Shown piece by piece: positions 1-7,888 of a DNA stretch of 64,000 nucleotides. Both the position numbers and the translations under genes were made by a program. How positions within the stretch are numbered: the stretch's first letter is position 1; each line of letters begins with the position of its first letter. A model generated the notes under the pieces. The model searched no databases. It was given only the letters and a program-made list of their open reading frames with translations, and was not told the origin of the DNA. This stretch comes from Moorena producens 3L (GTDB lineage: Bacteria > Cyanobacteriota > Cyanobacteriia > Cyanobacteriales > Coleofasciculaceae): assembly GCF_000211815.1 (NCBI RefSeq), contig NZ_GL890946.1, forward strand, positions 1 through 64,000. Direction: 5' to 3'.

Positions 1-699
1 GGCCTGATTGGGTTCATGCTGCGGCAATTTGAAATTGCTCGTCTAGTAGGCATCAGACCCTACAACGCGATCGCATTCAGTGCGCCGATTGCAGTATTTG
101 TCAGCGTGTTCCTGATGTACCCGTTGGGACAGTCCAGCTGGTTCTTTGCACCTAGCTTCGGAGTAGCGGGTATTTTCCGTTTCATCCTGTTCCTGCAAGG
201 CTTCCACAACTGGACACTGAATCCCTTCCATATGATGGGCGTAGCTGGAGTACTCGGTGGTGCTCTGCTGTGTGCCATTCATGGGGCAACGGTAGAAAAT
301 ACCCTGTTCCAGGATGGGGACAAAGCCAACACCTTCCGGGCGTTCAACCCGACCCAAGCGGAAGAGACCTACTCAATGGTCACCGCCAACCGCTTCTGGT
401 CTCAAATCTTCGGAATTGCTTTCTCTAACAAGCGCTGGTTACACTTCTTCATGTTGTTTGTGCCAGTAACTGGCTTGTGGATGAGTGCAGTGGGAATTGT
501 AGGTTTAGCATTGAACCTACGAGCCTATGACTTCGTGTCCCAGGAAATCCGGGCAGCAGAAGATCCAGAGTTTGAAACCTTCTACACTAAGAACATCTTG
601 CTGAACGAGGGTCTGCGGGCTTGGATGGCTCCAGCAGATCAACCTCACCAAAACTTTGAGTTCCCTGAGGAAGTACTGCCTCGCGGTAACGCTCTGTAA
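1..699 (+). CDS. psbD: Photosystem II D2 protein, C-terminal part (5' end outside window)
   Basis: The reading frame is open from base 1 and gives about 232 residues, roughly the last two thirds of the usual ~352-residue D2 protein. It is the reaction-centre subunit of photosystem II in the thylakoid membrane, which pairs with D1 and binds pheophytin, QA and the non-heme iron. The sequence is clearly D2: segments such as FHNWTLNPFHMMGV and the ending FPEEVLPRGNAL are typical. The family's membrane helices and iron-ligand His region are intact. No psbC follows or overlaps the 3' end, whereas the main cyanobacterial psbD normally overlaps psbC. This copy is therefore probably a monocistronic second psbD. 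A strong hairpin lies about 40 bases after the stop. Confidence 0.97.
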   Translation, partial: GLIGFMLRQFEIARLVGIRPYNAIAFSAPIAVFVSVFLMYPLGQSSWFFAPSFGVAGIFRFILFLQGFHNWTLNPFHMMGVAGVLGGALLCAIHGATVENTLFQDGDKANTFRAFNPTQAEETYSMVTANRFWSQIFGIAFSNKRWLHFFMLFVPVTGLWMSAVGIVGLALNLRAYDFVSQEIRAAEDPEFETFYTKNILLNEGLRAWMAPADQPHQNFEFPEEVLPRGNAL

Positions 700-740
700 C
701 ACTCCAAGGCTGATCCCGAATTAAGGTTAGCGCTTGGATT

Positions 741-776
741 TGCTCAAAGCCCCACCTGGAGGTGGGGCTTTGAGCA
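741..776 (+). terminator. Perfect hairpin after psbD
   Basis: A 16-bp perfect stem (TGCTCAAAGCCCCACC paired with its complement) closes a 4-base TGGA loop, 42 bases after the psbD stop. It has no long T-run after it, so it could terminate transcription or protect the psbD mRNA 3' end. The stem and position are seen directly; the role is inferred. Confidence 0.7.
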
Positions 777-942
777 GTTCTAGAAACAGAAAACTGGAAC
801 GTTCTGAGCAATCTTCGCTGAACTTATAATTATGCTAGTTTCCAGAGGTTGCCATTTGAGGGATACTCTGTTATTGTAAGAAAAGGTAATAATCCTGGAA
901 AGGTACAAAAAAACCGCTTAGGGATTAAAGGAGGTGATGCCC

Positions 943-1014
943 ATGGAAGATAGTAGTAAACTCATGGGTCATCTGGTTGGAGTTAGCCGGCTGTGCGCCG
1001 GGGCTGTTCTCTAG
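943..1014 (+). CDS. Possible 23-residue small protein or leader peptide
   Basis: ATG at 943 follows AGGAGG with about 8 bases between, an ideal Shine-Dalgarno arrangement. The frame encodes a 23-residue peptide, MEDSSKLMGHLVGVSRLCAG plus three residues, and stops with TAG at 1012. An alternative in-frame ATG at 937 is too close to the AGGAGG. The start lies in a predicted hairpin and the ORF lies inside a structured, terminator-ended transcript. It could be a leader peptide, a real small protein, or chance. No family is recognised. Confidence 0.4.
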   Translation: MEDSSKLMGHLVGVSRLCAGAVL

Positions 1015-1111
1015 GAGTTAGCTGGATTCTCTACGGAGAATCTATATGACTGCTTAGGCAGGGCTACCTAAGAGTTCCTCTCGGCAGCCTGGTTTCAATC
1101 AGAAGACCCGC

Positions 1112-1181
1112 TAGACCGCTCTCACACCAGGTGTTATGGATTAACCAAAACACTAGCCGTGAGAGCGGATAGTCTTTTTTT
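1112..1181 (+). terminator. Rho-independent terminator
   Basis: CCGCTCTCAC (1116-1125) pairs perfectly with GTGAGAGCGG (1159-1168). An inner stem GTGTT (1131-1135) pairs with AACAC (1149-1153). Seven T residues follow at 1175-1181. This is a textbook intrinsic terminator for the upstream structured transcript, and it ends about 30 bases before the dehydratase start. Confidence 0.8.
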
Positions 1182-1211
1182 GGGATTGTTGAAGGAGTGG
1201 ATCTAACCATC

Positions 1212-1493
1212 ATGGCTCAACTACTCAGCGATGCAGAAATTCAAGCCAAGGCGAGTCAGCTAGAAGACTGGAGTGTGGAAGGGAAAACCCTGCGTAGTAA
1301 AAAGACATTCAAGGGTTTTGTAGAAGCGATCGCTTTTGTGAATAAACTTGTTGAACCATCTGAAGTTGCAGGACACCATCCTGACCTAGAGATTTCTTAC
1401 AATAAGGTAACGATTACTCTAACCACTCATGATAGTGGTGGCTTAACCTCAAAAGATTTTGACCTAGCGCAAGTTATTTCAGAGCTGGGTTAA
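1212..1493 (+). CDS. 4a-hydroxytetrahydrobiopterin dehydratase (pterin-4-alpha-carbinolamine dehydratase)
   Basis: This 93-residue protein matches the small PCD/DCoH family, which dehydrates 4a-hydroxytetrahydropterin to quinonoid dihydropterin in the cytoplasm. The signature is visible: EVAGHHPDLEISY with H55, H56 and P57, then H73 and D82. The ATG at 1212 gives the normal N-terminus MAQLLSDAEI. A GTG at 1197 is also in frame, but it overlaps the AAGGAG motif at 1192-1197, so it is less likely. A second pterin-type gene lies at 6119-6994, which suggests pterin metabolism in this neighbourhood, although the two are not in one operon. Confidence 0.93.
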   Translation: MAQLLSDAEIQAKASQLEDWSVEGKTLRSKKTFKGFVEAIAFVNKLVEPSEVAGHHPDLEISYNKVTITLTTHDSGGLTSKDFDLAQVISELG

Positions 1494-2183
1494 TATCCTT
1501 TCAATAACTCTAAATAAGTGACAATTGCTTTAGCAATAGACCCGCAGCTAGCGCAGAAGTTCATTCACAGGCATTGGCAAAAAAGTTTGTATAGCACTTT
1601 GTCGATAAAGGCTATAGTATAAGAATTGTTCCTCTAATAAATTGTTCCTGTAATAGGTTAATAGGTTTCATCGCAATAGCGCTGATTCTTATCTAAACCG
1701 CGAGAATCCCCGTACTTTACCGTATAGAGTAAGTGTAGGGATGGAGCGCGGGGCAAGGGTCGGAACAGAGCTTTCCAATGCGATGTACTAGGGATAGTAG
1801 GGAAAAACAAATTAAGAGCTAACCGCCACCTACGCGCCTGAACCTTGACAACCAACGAATATGGGGTGACCTTCAGAAAAAACTTGATAGTTTGAGTTAT
1901 CTGTGGATGGGTAAAATTCCATAGGTGCGCTTTCCGTCGGCGAATTAAATTCGCCACGGGTCGCACCTGCAGTACAAAGAAAATAGAACTTTTTTGTATT
2001 GTTCCGGCGCGGAGGGGCATCCCGTGTCGTTAATAAAGCTTACCGAGTAACCTAAGCAGTAGCTGGTGTTGGTAAGAAGCCCGTGCTGTCGCGTGCTTGT
2101 CAGCGTCGGGAGTATGTCACCATCCTCCGTGATTGATCCGGGGGAGAGTTCAATAATTGTAAAGGTGTGAGGATTAAGAGAAG
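1494..2183. other. Intergenic region with possible mobile-element remnants
   Basis: No convincing gene is seen. An open frame on the minus strand (1658-2020) has no recognisable domain and includes a palindromic repeat. Around 1690-1735 an imperfect hairpin starting ATCCCCGTACTTTAC resembles the right end of IS200/IS605-type elements; this is a weak resemblance only. The porin promoter and leader must lie in the last part of this region. Confidence 0.35.
1924..1967. repeat. Palindromic repeat, GGTGCG...CGCACC family
   Basis: GGTGCG and CGCACC bracket an inner near-palindrome GGCGAATTAAATTCGCC. Related copies with the core ACCCGTAATTAAATTCGCC occur at 30438-30478, 30501-30541 and 51404-51444, and a diverged copy near 15661-15706. 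It is a dispersed REP-like hairpin. Confidence 0.75.
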
Positions 2184-4094
2184 ATGTCTAAACTACTGTT
2201 GAAGTCCCTACTGATAAGTCCTGCTGTAGTGGGTGCTGCTCTCGCCTTTGGTACCAATGAGGTACAGGCAGCCAACAAGGCCAACTCCTTAACAGTTGAG
2301 AATCAAGTTACTACGGAAGCTGCCCCACTTCAAGCTGTCCCAGTAAAGACAATGGCGATCGCGGCGGCCCCCACTGCTCCAGAAGTAAAGGATACCCCAG
2401 TTTTTTCCAGGTCGATGGGCTCCACCTTGGGTGAGGGAACATCATTAACTTTAAAGGCCGATACCCTAGTTCCTAAGGTAGACGTACCGGAGGCAGAAAC
2501 AAAAATAGCCCAAGCCGTCCCCTCAGCCTCAGATAACAGCCAGCTGTTAAATCAAATTCAACGCTACGGTAAAGAAGGCAGTAACAGCCAAGATCAGGTA
2601 ACTAGTGTTTCCCAACTGCGGGATGTTTCTCCTGGAGACTGGGCTTATGAAGCTCTGCGTAGTCTGGTAGAGCGCTACGGTTGTATCGCTGGTTACCCAA
2701 ACCGCACCTTCCGTGGCAACCGTGCTACCACCCGTTACGAATTTGCGGCTGGCTTGAACGCTTGTTTGAACCAGATTGAGCGTTTAATTGCTGCTAGTAC
2801 TGCTGACTTTATTACCCGTGAAGACTTAGAAACGCTGCAACGGCTGATTCAAGAGTTTGAGGCAGAACTGGCTACCCTCGGAGCACGGGTCGATAACCTC
2901 GAAGGTCGAGTCGCATTCCTAGAGGATCACCAATTCTCCACTACTACGAAACTGGAAGGGGAAGTCATATTCGCCCTGACCAATAACTTTGGTGATTTTG
3001 GGGAAGATGACAATAACCAAGTTGTCTTTGGTGACAGGGTTCGTTTAGTTCTCGACACCAGCTTCACTGGTCAAGACAGTTTAGTAACTCGTCTGAGTGC
3101 TGGTAACCTGAATGCCTTCACAGCGGGGGGTGAGATTACCCCAGAACTCACCCAGACCTTTAACACTGAGATTGATGGTACTGGTGACGGGAACGATATA
3201 GGAGTTGACTGGTTAGCCTATTACGGTGACATTCCTATTGGTCCGTTTGGTCAAGTATCAACTTACATTGCTGCCTTTGGTGGTCGGCATGATGATTACG
3301 TTCCTACACTCAATCCCTATTTCCAAGACTTCGATGGTGGTAGTGGCTCTCTATCCACATTTTCTCAACAAAACCCCATCTATCGGATTGGTGGTGGTGC
3401 TGGTTTAGGGGTTAGCTTCCAACTCGGTTTACTAGAGAGCGTGATTGGACCAAGTACTGTCACACTGGGTTACCTAGCTGGCAATGCGTCAGATCCTGAT
3501 GAAGGTTCAGGTCTGTTCAATGGTGATTATTCTGCCTTGGGTCAGTTGAACTTCAACGTCAACGACCGCATTGGTGTGGGCTTTACTTACGTCCATGGTT
3601 TCCATAAAGAGAACAGTGCCATATTCAGCAAAGGCGCTGGAGAAGATGGTATAGTAGGTACTCGTGCTGCCAACTTAAATCAAGAAGCACTTCTTGCTAG
3701 TCGTATAGCTGATTCAGCTGACAAGGTAACCAACTCCTACGGAGCAGAATTAGCGTTTCGCCTCACCGACAAGATTTCCTTTAGTGGATTTTTCAACTAC
3801 ACCGATGTGATTGTGATTGGTGAAGGAGATGGTGAAATTTGGAGTTACGGCGGTGGTTTAGCCTTCCCCGATTTTGGGAAAGAAGGTAGTGTGTTAGGTT
3901 TCTTTGGTGGTGCAGTCCCCTATTCGGATTTGAATGAGATTGATACCCCCATTCACATAGAAGGCTTCTACAAGTATCAGCTATCCGATAATATCTCTAT
4001 CACTCCTGGTGTGATCTGGGTGATTAATCCAGAGCAGAGTGACGGTAATGATGATGCTGTGATTGGTACCATCAGAACCACATTCACCTTCTAA
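2184..4094 (+). CDS. SLH-domain outer membrane porin (OprB/iron uptake porin type)
   Basis: This 636-residue protein has the layout of cyanobacterial major porins (SomA/SomB-like). A signal peptide covers about residues 1-29, followed by an Ala/Pro/Val-rich linker to about 140. One S-layer homology domain lies at about 145-205 (DVSPGDWAYEALRSLVERYG, then GYPNRTFRGN). A short coiled coil at about 212-250 (LATLGARVDNLEGRVAFLED) follows. The rest, from 255 to the end, is an OprB-like beta-barrel ending in an aromatic residue (TTFTF). The SLH domain binds the cell wall while the barrel sits in the outer membrane and lets small solutes or ions pass. Substrate cannot be told from sequence. A terminator follows closely. 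Confidence 0.92.
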   Translation: MSKLLLKSLLISPAVVGAALAFGTNEVQAANKANSLTVENQVTTEAAPLQAVPVKTMAIAAAPTAPEVKDTPVFSRSMGSTLGEGTSLTLKADTLVPKVDVPEAETKIAQAVPSASDNSQLLNQIQRYGKEGSNSQDQVTSVSQLRDVSPGDWAYEALRSLVERYGCIAGYPNRTFRGNRATTRYEFAAGLNACLNQIERLIAASTADFITREDLETLQRLIQEFEAELATLGARVDNLEGRVAFLEDHQFSTTTKLEGEVIFALTNNFGDFGEDDNNQVVFGDRVRLVLDTSFTGQDSLVTRLSAGNLNAFTAGGEITPELTQTFNTEIDGTGDGNDIGVDWLAYYGDIPIGPFGQVSTYIAAFGGRHDDYVPTLNPYFQDFDGGSGSLSTFSQQNPIYRIGGGAGLGVSFQLGLLESVIGPSTVTLGYLAGNASDPDEGSGLFNGDYSALGQLNFNVNDRIGVGFTYVHGFHKENSAIFSKGAGEDGIVGTRAANLNQEALLASRIADSADKVTNSYGAELAFRLTDKISFSGFFNYTDVIVIGEGDGEIWSYGGGLAFPDFGKEGSVLGFFGGAVPYSDLNEIDTPIHIEGFYKYQLSDNISITPGVIWVINPEQSDGNDDAVIGTIRTTFTF

Positions 4095-4138
4095 AGACCC
4101 TGGCTAATTGCCCAAGGACTATTGAGAATTAGTTAGGT

Positions 4139-4166
4139 TTCCCTGCCCCTAGGCGGGGATTTTTGT
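4139..4166 (+). terminator. Terminator after the porin gene
   Basis: A GC-rich imperfect hairpin (CCCTGCCCCTAGGCGGGG) is followed by ATTTTTG, 45 bases after the porin stop. It looks like a standard intrinsic terminator. Confidence 0.7.
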
Positions 4167-4242
4167 TTGAAGGGGTGGGAGTGTCAAAAAATACTAGGAT
4201 GGATGATGGATAACAACTAATAACTCAGAATTTCCAACAGTT

Positions 4243-5193
4243 ATGCGAATTGCTCCAAATATTACCGAACTGGTTGGTCGGACACCTCTAGTACAATTAA
4301 ACCGTATTCCTCAAGCAGAAGGCTGTGTCGCTAGAATTGTAGCCAAGCTAGAGGGCATGAATCCATCTTCGTCTGTTAAAGACCGGATTGGTGTTAGCAT
4401 GATCAACACAGCGGAGCAGAATGAGTGGATTACCCCCGGCAAAACTATTTTGGTGGAACCGACCTCGGGAAACACAGGTATTGCTCTAGCAATGGCAGCG
4501 GCAGCCAAGGGTTACCAACTGATCCTAACCATGCCAGAGACAATGAGCATCGAGCGACGGGCTATGTTGCGAGCTTATGGTGCTCAGTTGGAACTGACAC
4601 CAGGTAGTGAAGGCATGGGTGGCTGTATTAGGCGAGCTCAGGAAATTGTAGAAACCACATCCAATGCCTATATGCTGCAACAGTTTCGTAATCCAGCTAA
4701 CCCCAAAATTCACTATTGTACCACCGCTGAAGAAATTTGGGACGATACGGAAGGACAGGTGGATTTCCTGGTGGCTGGAGTTGGTACGGGTGGTACAATT
4801 ACTGGTGTTGCTGAAGCGATCAAAAAACGCAAGCCCAGTTTTAAAGCGATCGCAGTTGAACCAGCTGGTAGTTCTGTACTTTCTGGAGGGTCTCCAGGAC
4901 CTCACAAAATTCAGGGTATCGGTGCGGGTTTTATTCCAGAAGTACTCAAGGTTGAACTTCTTGACGAGGTGATTACAGTTACGGATGATGATGCGATCGC
5001 ATACGGTCGTCGTTTAGCCCGTGAAGAAGGAATTCTTTCCGGCATTTCCACTGGAGCCATACTATCAGCGGCTATTGAAGTTGGCAAACGTCCAGAAAAT
5101 GAGGGATGCCTGATTGTCATGATTCAACCGAGTTTTGGGGAACGGTACCTAAGCACCCCCCTCTTCCAAGAGCCAACCGCCACCACTGATTAG
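4243..5193 (+). CDS. cysK: Cysteine synthase (O-acetylserine sulfhydrylase)
   Basis: A 316-residue fold-type II PLP enzyme that makes cysteine from O-acetylserine and sulfide in the cytoplasm. The PLP-binding lysine is K46 in PSSSVKDRIG. The substrate-binding loop PTSGNTG and the phosphate-binding loop GVGTGGTITG are both present. The C-terminal GISTGAI motif is also typical. Length matches the family (~310-330). The gene stands alone with its own upstream region. CysM-type or cystathionine beta-synthase-type activity cannot be fully excluded from sequence, but CysK is the best call. Confidence 0.94.
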   Translation: MRIAPNITELVGRTPLVQLNRIPQAEGCVARIVAKLEGMNPSSSVKDRIGVSMINTAEQNEWITPGKTILVEPTSGNTGIALAMAAAAKGYQLILTMPETMSIERRAMLRAYGAQLELTPGSEGMGGCIRRAQEIVETTSNAYMLQQFRNPANPKIHYCTTAEEIWDDTEGQVDFLVAGVGTGGTITGVAEAIKKRKPSFKAIAVEPAGSSVLSGGSPGPHKIQGIGAGFIPEVLKVELLDEVITVTDDDAIAYGRRLAREEGILSGISTGAILSAAIEVGKRPENEGCLIVMIQPSFGERYLSTPLFQEPTATTD

Positions 5194-5326
5194 TGTTATG
5201 GGGCAAGGCGCTTCGGTTCAGTAGTTATCCTAAAACCTCTGGAAATCGATGGAAATATAAGGATTGAGCTTAGTTGCTACCTCAATTATACTATCGCTGC
5301 CGGTTTCAGTAGGTTTAGTGTAGCCC

Positions 5327-6028
5327 ATGTCAGACTCGAATCACTACCAAACTTTGGATGTTCATCCCCACGCTACGACCCTAGAAATTAAACAAGCCTA
5401 CCGACGGCTAGCCAAGCGCTTTCATCCAGATAGCAACAGCCCCACCGCTGATCCGGAAAAAATTATCCAAGTTAATGCTGCCTATGAGGTACTCAGTAAC
5501 CCTGAGCGACGGCGTTCCTATGACCAAAAGAGGAATTACTTTCAGGATTCATTAGAGCCTCAGAATCGACAACAGCGAACAGCTCATGCCCAAAGACATT
5601 ACCAGCATCATCGGCAAAAGGGAAAAAAGACTGATGCCCAGCTAGGGGAATGGTTGCAGCAAATTTATCAACCTGTAAACCACCGGATTAGTCATATCCT
5701 TGAGCCTCTAGAGGCTCAACTTGATGAACTCTCCGCTGACCCGTTTGATGATGAACTCATGGCAGAGTTTGAAGCTTATCTGGAAGAGTGTGGTGATCAT
5801 CTCCATCAAGCTCAGAGACTGTTTCAGTCTCAACCTAATCCTGCCACCGTTGCCAGTGCTGCTGCTAACCTCTACTACTGTCTTAATCAGTTAGGAGATG
5901 GGATAGAAGAATTAAAGCTGTTTACCCTTAACTACGACGACTACCACCTACACACAGGTCAAGAACTGTTCAGAATAGCTTCCCATCTGCTCTGGGAAGC
6001 TAAAGACACAGTTAAAGATTTTTGCTAA
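5327..6028 (+). CDS. J-domain (DnaJ-like) co-chaperone
   Basis: The 233-residue protein has a J domain at about residues 6-66 with the HPD tripeptide at 33-35 (KRFHPDSNS), which stimulates DnaK ATPase. It lacks the Gly/Phe region, the CxxCxGxG zinc finger and the DnaJ C-terminal domain, so it is a type III J protein rather than a canonical DnaJ. The rest is helical, Gln/Glu/Leu-rich and unrecognised. It is probably a client- or location-specific partner of a cyanobacterial DnaK. Confidence 0.9.
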   Translation: MSDSNHYQTLDVHPHATTLEIKQAYRRLAKRFHPDSNSPTADPEKIIQVNAAYEVLSNPERRRSYDQKRNYFQDSLEPQNRQQRTAHAQRHYQHHRQKGKKTDAQLGEWLQQIYQPVNHRISHILEPLEAQLDELSADPFDDELMAEFEAYLEECGDHLHQAQRLFQSQPNPATVASAAANLYYCLNQLGDGIEELKLFTLNYDDYHLHTGQELFRIASHLLWEAKDTVKDFC

Positions 6029-6118
6029 TGGGTAACCAATATTATTTTTTTAGCTTACCAACGACCACTAATCCAAATTAGTTTATCCTGAAAATAAGTC
6101 TAGTTTACCTAACTTGAC

Positions 6119-6994
6119 ATGGAATGCGTCATTAAGCGCCGTGCTGAGTTTTCAGCCAGCCACCGATACTGGTTACCAGAACTGAGTGAAGCTGAGAACC
6201 TTCAGCGGTTTGGTTTGGGGAGCAGATTTCCTGGACACGGACACAACTACGTTCTGTTCGTTTCCCTGACCGCTCAGTTGGATAAGTATGGCATGGTGAA
6301 AAACTTGTCTAAAGTCAAAACGGTGATCCAACGAGAGGTCACCAGCCAACTTGACTACGCTTATCTCAATGAGGTTTGGTCAGAATTTCAGCAAACCTTA
6401 CCTACTACCGAAAACATAGCACGAGTAATTTGGCAACGCTTGGTTACCTATCTACCACTACTGAAGATTCAGCTATTTGAACATCCAAAACTCTGGGCTG
6501 ACTATCAAGGAAACGGTATGGAAGTATATCTGACTATCAGTAACCACTTTAGCGCTGCTCACCGACTAGCTCATCCTGACCTCAGTGACGAGGAAAACTA
6601 CCAGATTTACGGTAAGTGTGCTCGTCCCAACGGACATGGACATAACTATCACATAGAAGTGACAGTTAAGGGTGAAATGGATCCGCGCACTGGCATGATT
6701 GTTGATCTAGGCTCCTTGCAGCAAGTCATGGATGAGTATGTCCTGGAAGCTTTTGACCATACTTTCCTCAATAAAGACATTCCATACTTTGCCCGGGTTG
6801 TTCCTACTGCCGAAAATATTGCTATCTATATTTGTCAGTTATTGCAACAACCAATTCAAGAATTGGATGTCCAACTTCATAAGGTGAAATTGAGTGAAAG
6901 TCCCAATAACTCCTGCGAAGTCTACTGCACACCAGAGACTACCAAGTCAGCAGTAACATCATCTAGAGAAACTCTGCTGGAAAGAACTAATTAA
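6119..6994 (+). CDS. Tandem-domain 6-pyruvoyl-tetrahydropterin synthase / 6-carboxy-tetrahydropterin synthase-like protein
   Basis: 291 residues with two PTPS/QueD folds in tandem, about 1-135 and 142-280. The C-terminal domain has the full active-site pattern YGKCARPNGHGHNY with catalytic Cys near 167 and zinc-ligand His residues in FSAAHR and GHGHN. The N-terminal domain keeps the histidines (FSASHR, PGHGHNY) but has Gly where the catalytic Cys should be (FGLGSRFPGHGHNY), so it is probably not catalytic. PTPS makes tetrahydropterin from dihydroneopterin triphosphate; QueD makes the preQ0 precursor. The KC-x-PNGHGHNY form is closer to eukaryote-like PTPS. The window also has the pterin dehydratase at 1212-1493. 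Confidence 0.88.
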   Translation: MECVIKRRAEFSASHRYWLPELSEAENLQRFGLGSRFPGHGHNYVLFVSLTAQLDKYGMVKNLSKVKTVIQREVTSQLDYAYLNEVWSEFQQTLPTTENIARVIWQRLVTYLPLLKIQLFEHPKLWADYQGNGMEVYLTISNHFSAAHRLAHPDLSDEENYQIYGKCARPNGHGHNYHIEVTVKGEMDPRTGMIVDLGSLQQVMDEYVLEAFDHTFLNKDIPYFARVVPTAENIAIYICQLLQQPIQELDVQLHKVKLSESPNNSCEVYCTPETTKSAVTSSRETLLERTN

Positions 6995-7773
6995 TAAAAT
7001 CTTGCGAAGTTTCACCGAAAGCCTCGGGAAAATCTGGTAAGCACCGATCGCCGAATTAATTACCTACTCGCAATCTCTGTAACCCTTATATTGTAAGGAT
7101 TTGAGTTTTACAAAATGTGAATGAATTTTGTGCACCTGCTTAGTATTAAATAGCTGATGAACAAAACACAGCTAACATAGCTTGCAAGCTTAACCGTCCG
7201 CTCACAAAAAGATTCGGAAAATAACAGAAGTAAGCTTCAAAGCATTGAAGCATCAGACAATCAATCTAGGTTGTTCTGTAGTAAATGTCAATTCGCGCTT
7301 GGTCAATTCGCGCTTGGGGCAAAAGCGCTGTCAGGCTTTTTCGACAGCTTTGAGAGATGCGTCCTCATCAATTGGTAAATTGATGTGCTATACACGGCTT
7401 ACCGTTATGGGGCGGAAATACCGGGTTAAATGTATCTGAGCTTGATGTAGTTCAATAAAAAAGTTTAGCACAGTCCCTACCTACAATCTTTGATGGGCAG
7501 TGGCGTGCTTTCATCGCTGGCAAGCGTAGCATGCGCTACGCCCATTAGCCCTAGGCTGAATGCTGACCTAGGGATTTTTATTTGCTGAGATTAAATCATC
7601 CATAAGTTAGATTTAGTATAGCATTTGTTATGATATTGGTAAAGTTGCGGTAACCACCATTAATGCGGTTATCATGGTAGTCAAGTACCCGCACTCGTAC
7701 TGTTAGGTTGAGCTGCGCTAAATCTGAAAACCGTCATATTCTCGTTAATGCCCTGTGGTATCTCACTCAAAGG
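6995..7773. other. Intergenic region with a terminator-like hairpin
   Basis: No convincing gene is seen in the first 680 bases. A 64-codon open frame at 7245-7439 has no recognisable features. At 7549-7579 CCCTAGG pairs with CCTAGGG and is followed by ATTTTTATTT, a terminator-like structure on the + strand. The GC-rich palindrome GCGTAGCATGCGCTACGC lies just before it. Confidence 0.5.
7549..7579 (+). terminator. Terminator-like hairpin in a gene-free region
   Basis: CCCTAGG (7549-7555) pairs with CCTAGGG (7567-7573), followed by ATTTTTA. It lies 555 bases after the PTPS-like gene, so it may end an unseen transcript or be a repeat remnant. Confidence 0.5.
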
Positions 7774-7866
7774 ATGAGATCCGACCTTGAGCAATTCAAA
7801 ACAAGGGAATATATGGCAAAGGATTTTACTCGATTGCGCAAACTTAGAAAACTACAAAACTCTTGA
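7774..7866 (+). CDS. Possible 30-residue small ORF before the TPR gene
   Basis: ATG at 7774 follows AAAGG and opens a 30-residue basic frame, MRSDLEQFKTREYMAKDFTR plus ten residues, that stops 22 bases before the TPR gene. The frame is open upstream as far as 7681, so a TTG start at 7708 would give 52 residues. It looks helical and protein-like but has no recognised family. Confidence 0.3.
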   Translation: MRSDLEQFKTREYMAKDFTRLRKLRKLQNS

Positions 7867-7888
7867 TGATCCTTAAGAGGCAATAGGA

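Larger units (their letters stand above)
920..1181 (+). ncRNA. Candidate structured RNA with consecutive hairpins
   Basis: A run of stem-loops is visible. One sits around the start of a small ORF: GATGCCCATG near 936-945 pairs with CATGGGTCATC near 963-973. A GC-rich hairpin spans about 983-1005. GATTCTC (1025-1031) pairs with GAGAATC (1036-1042) over a TACG loop. CTTAGG (1053-1058) pairs with CCTAAG (1067-1072). A final terminator hairpin ends in seven T residues. This density of structure ending in a terminator suggests a separate small RNA or a regulated leader between psbD and the dehydratase gene. I do not recognise it as 6S, tmRNA, SRP RNA or RNase P RNA. Confidence 0.45.

Noticed and set aside
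920..1181. 6S RNA, tmRNA, SRP RNA or RNase P RNA
   Set aside because: The conserved cores of these RNAs are not visible; kept only as an unnamed structured RNA.
1658..2020. 120-codon minus-strand frame
   Set aside because: No recognisable domain; it runs through a dispersed palindrome and an intergenic region.
7245..7439. 64-codon plus-strand frame
   Set aside because: No ribosome binding site, low-complexity start with the repeated segment TCAATTCGCGCTTGG, no family.
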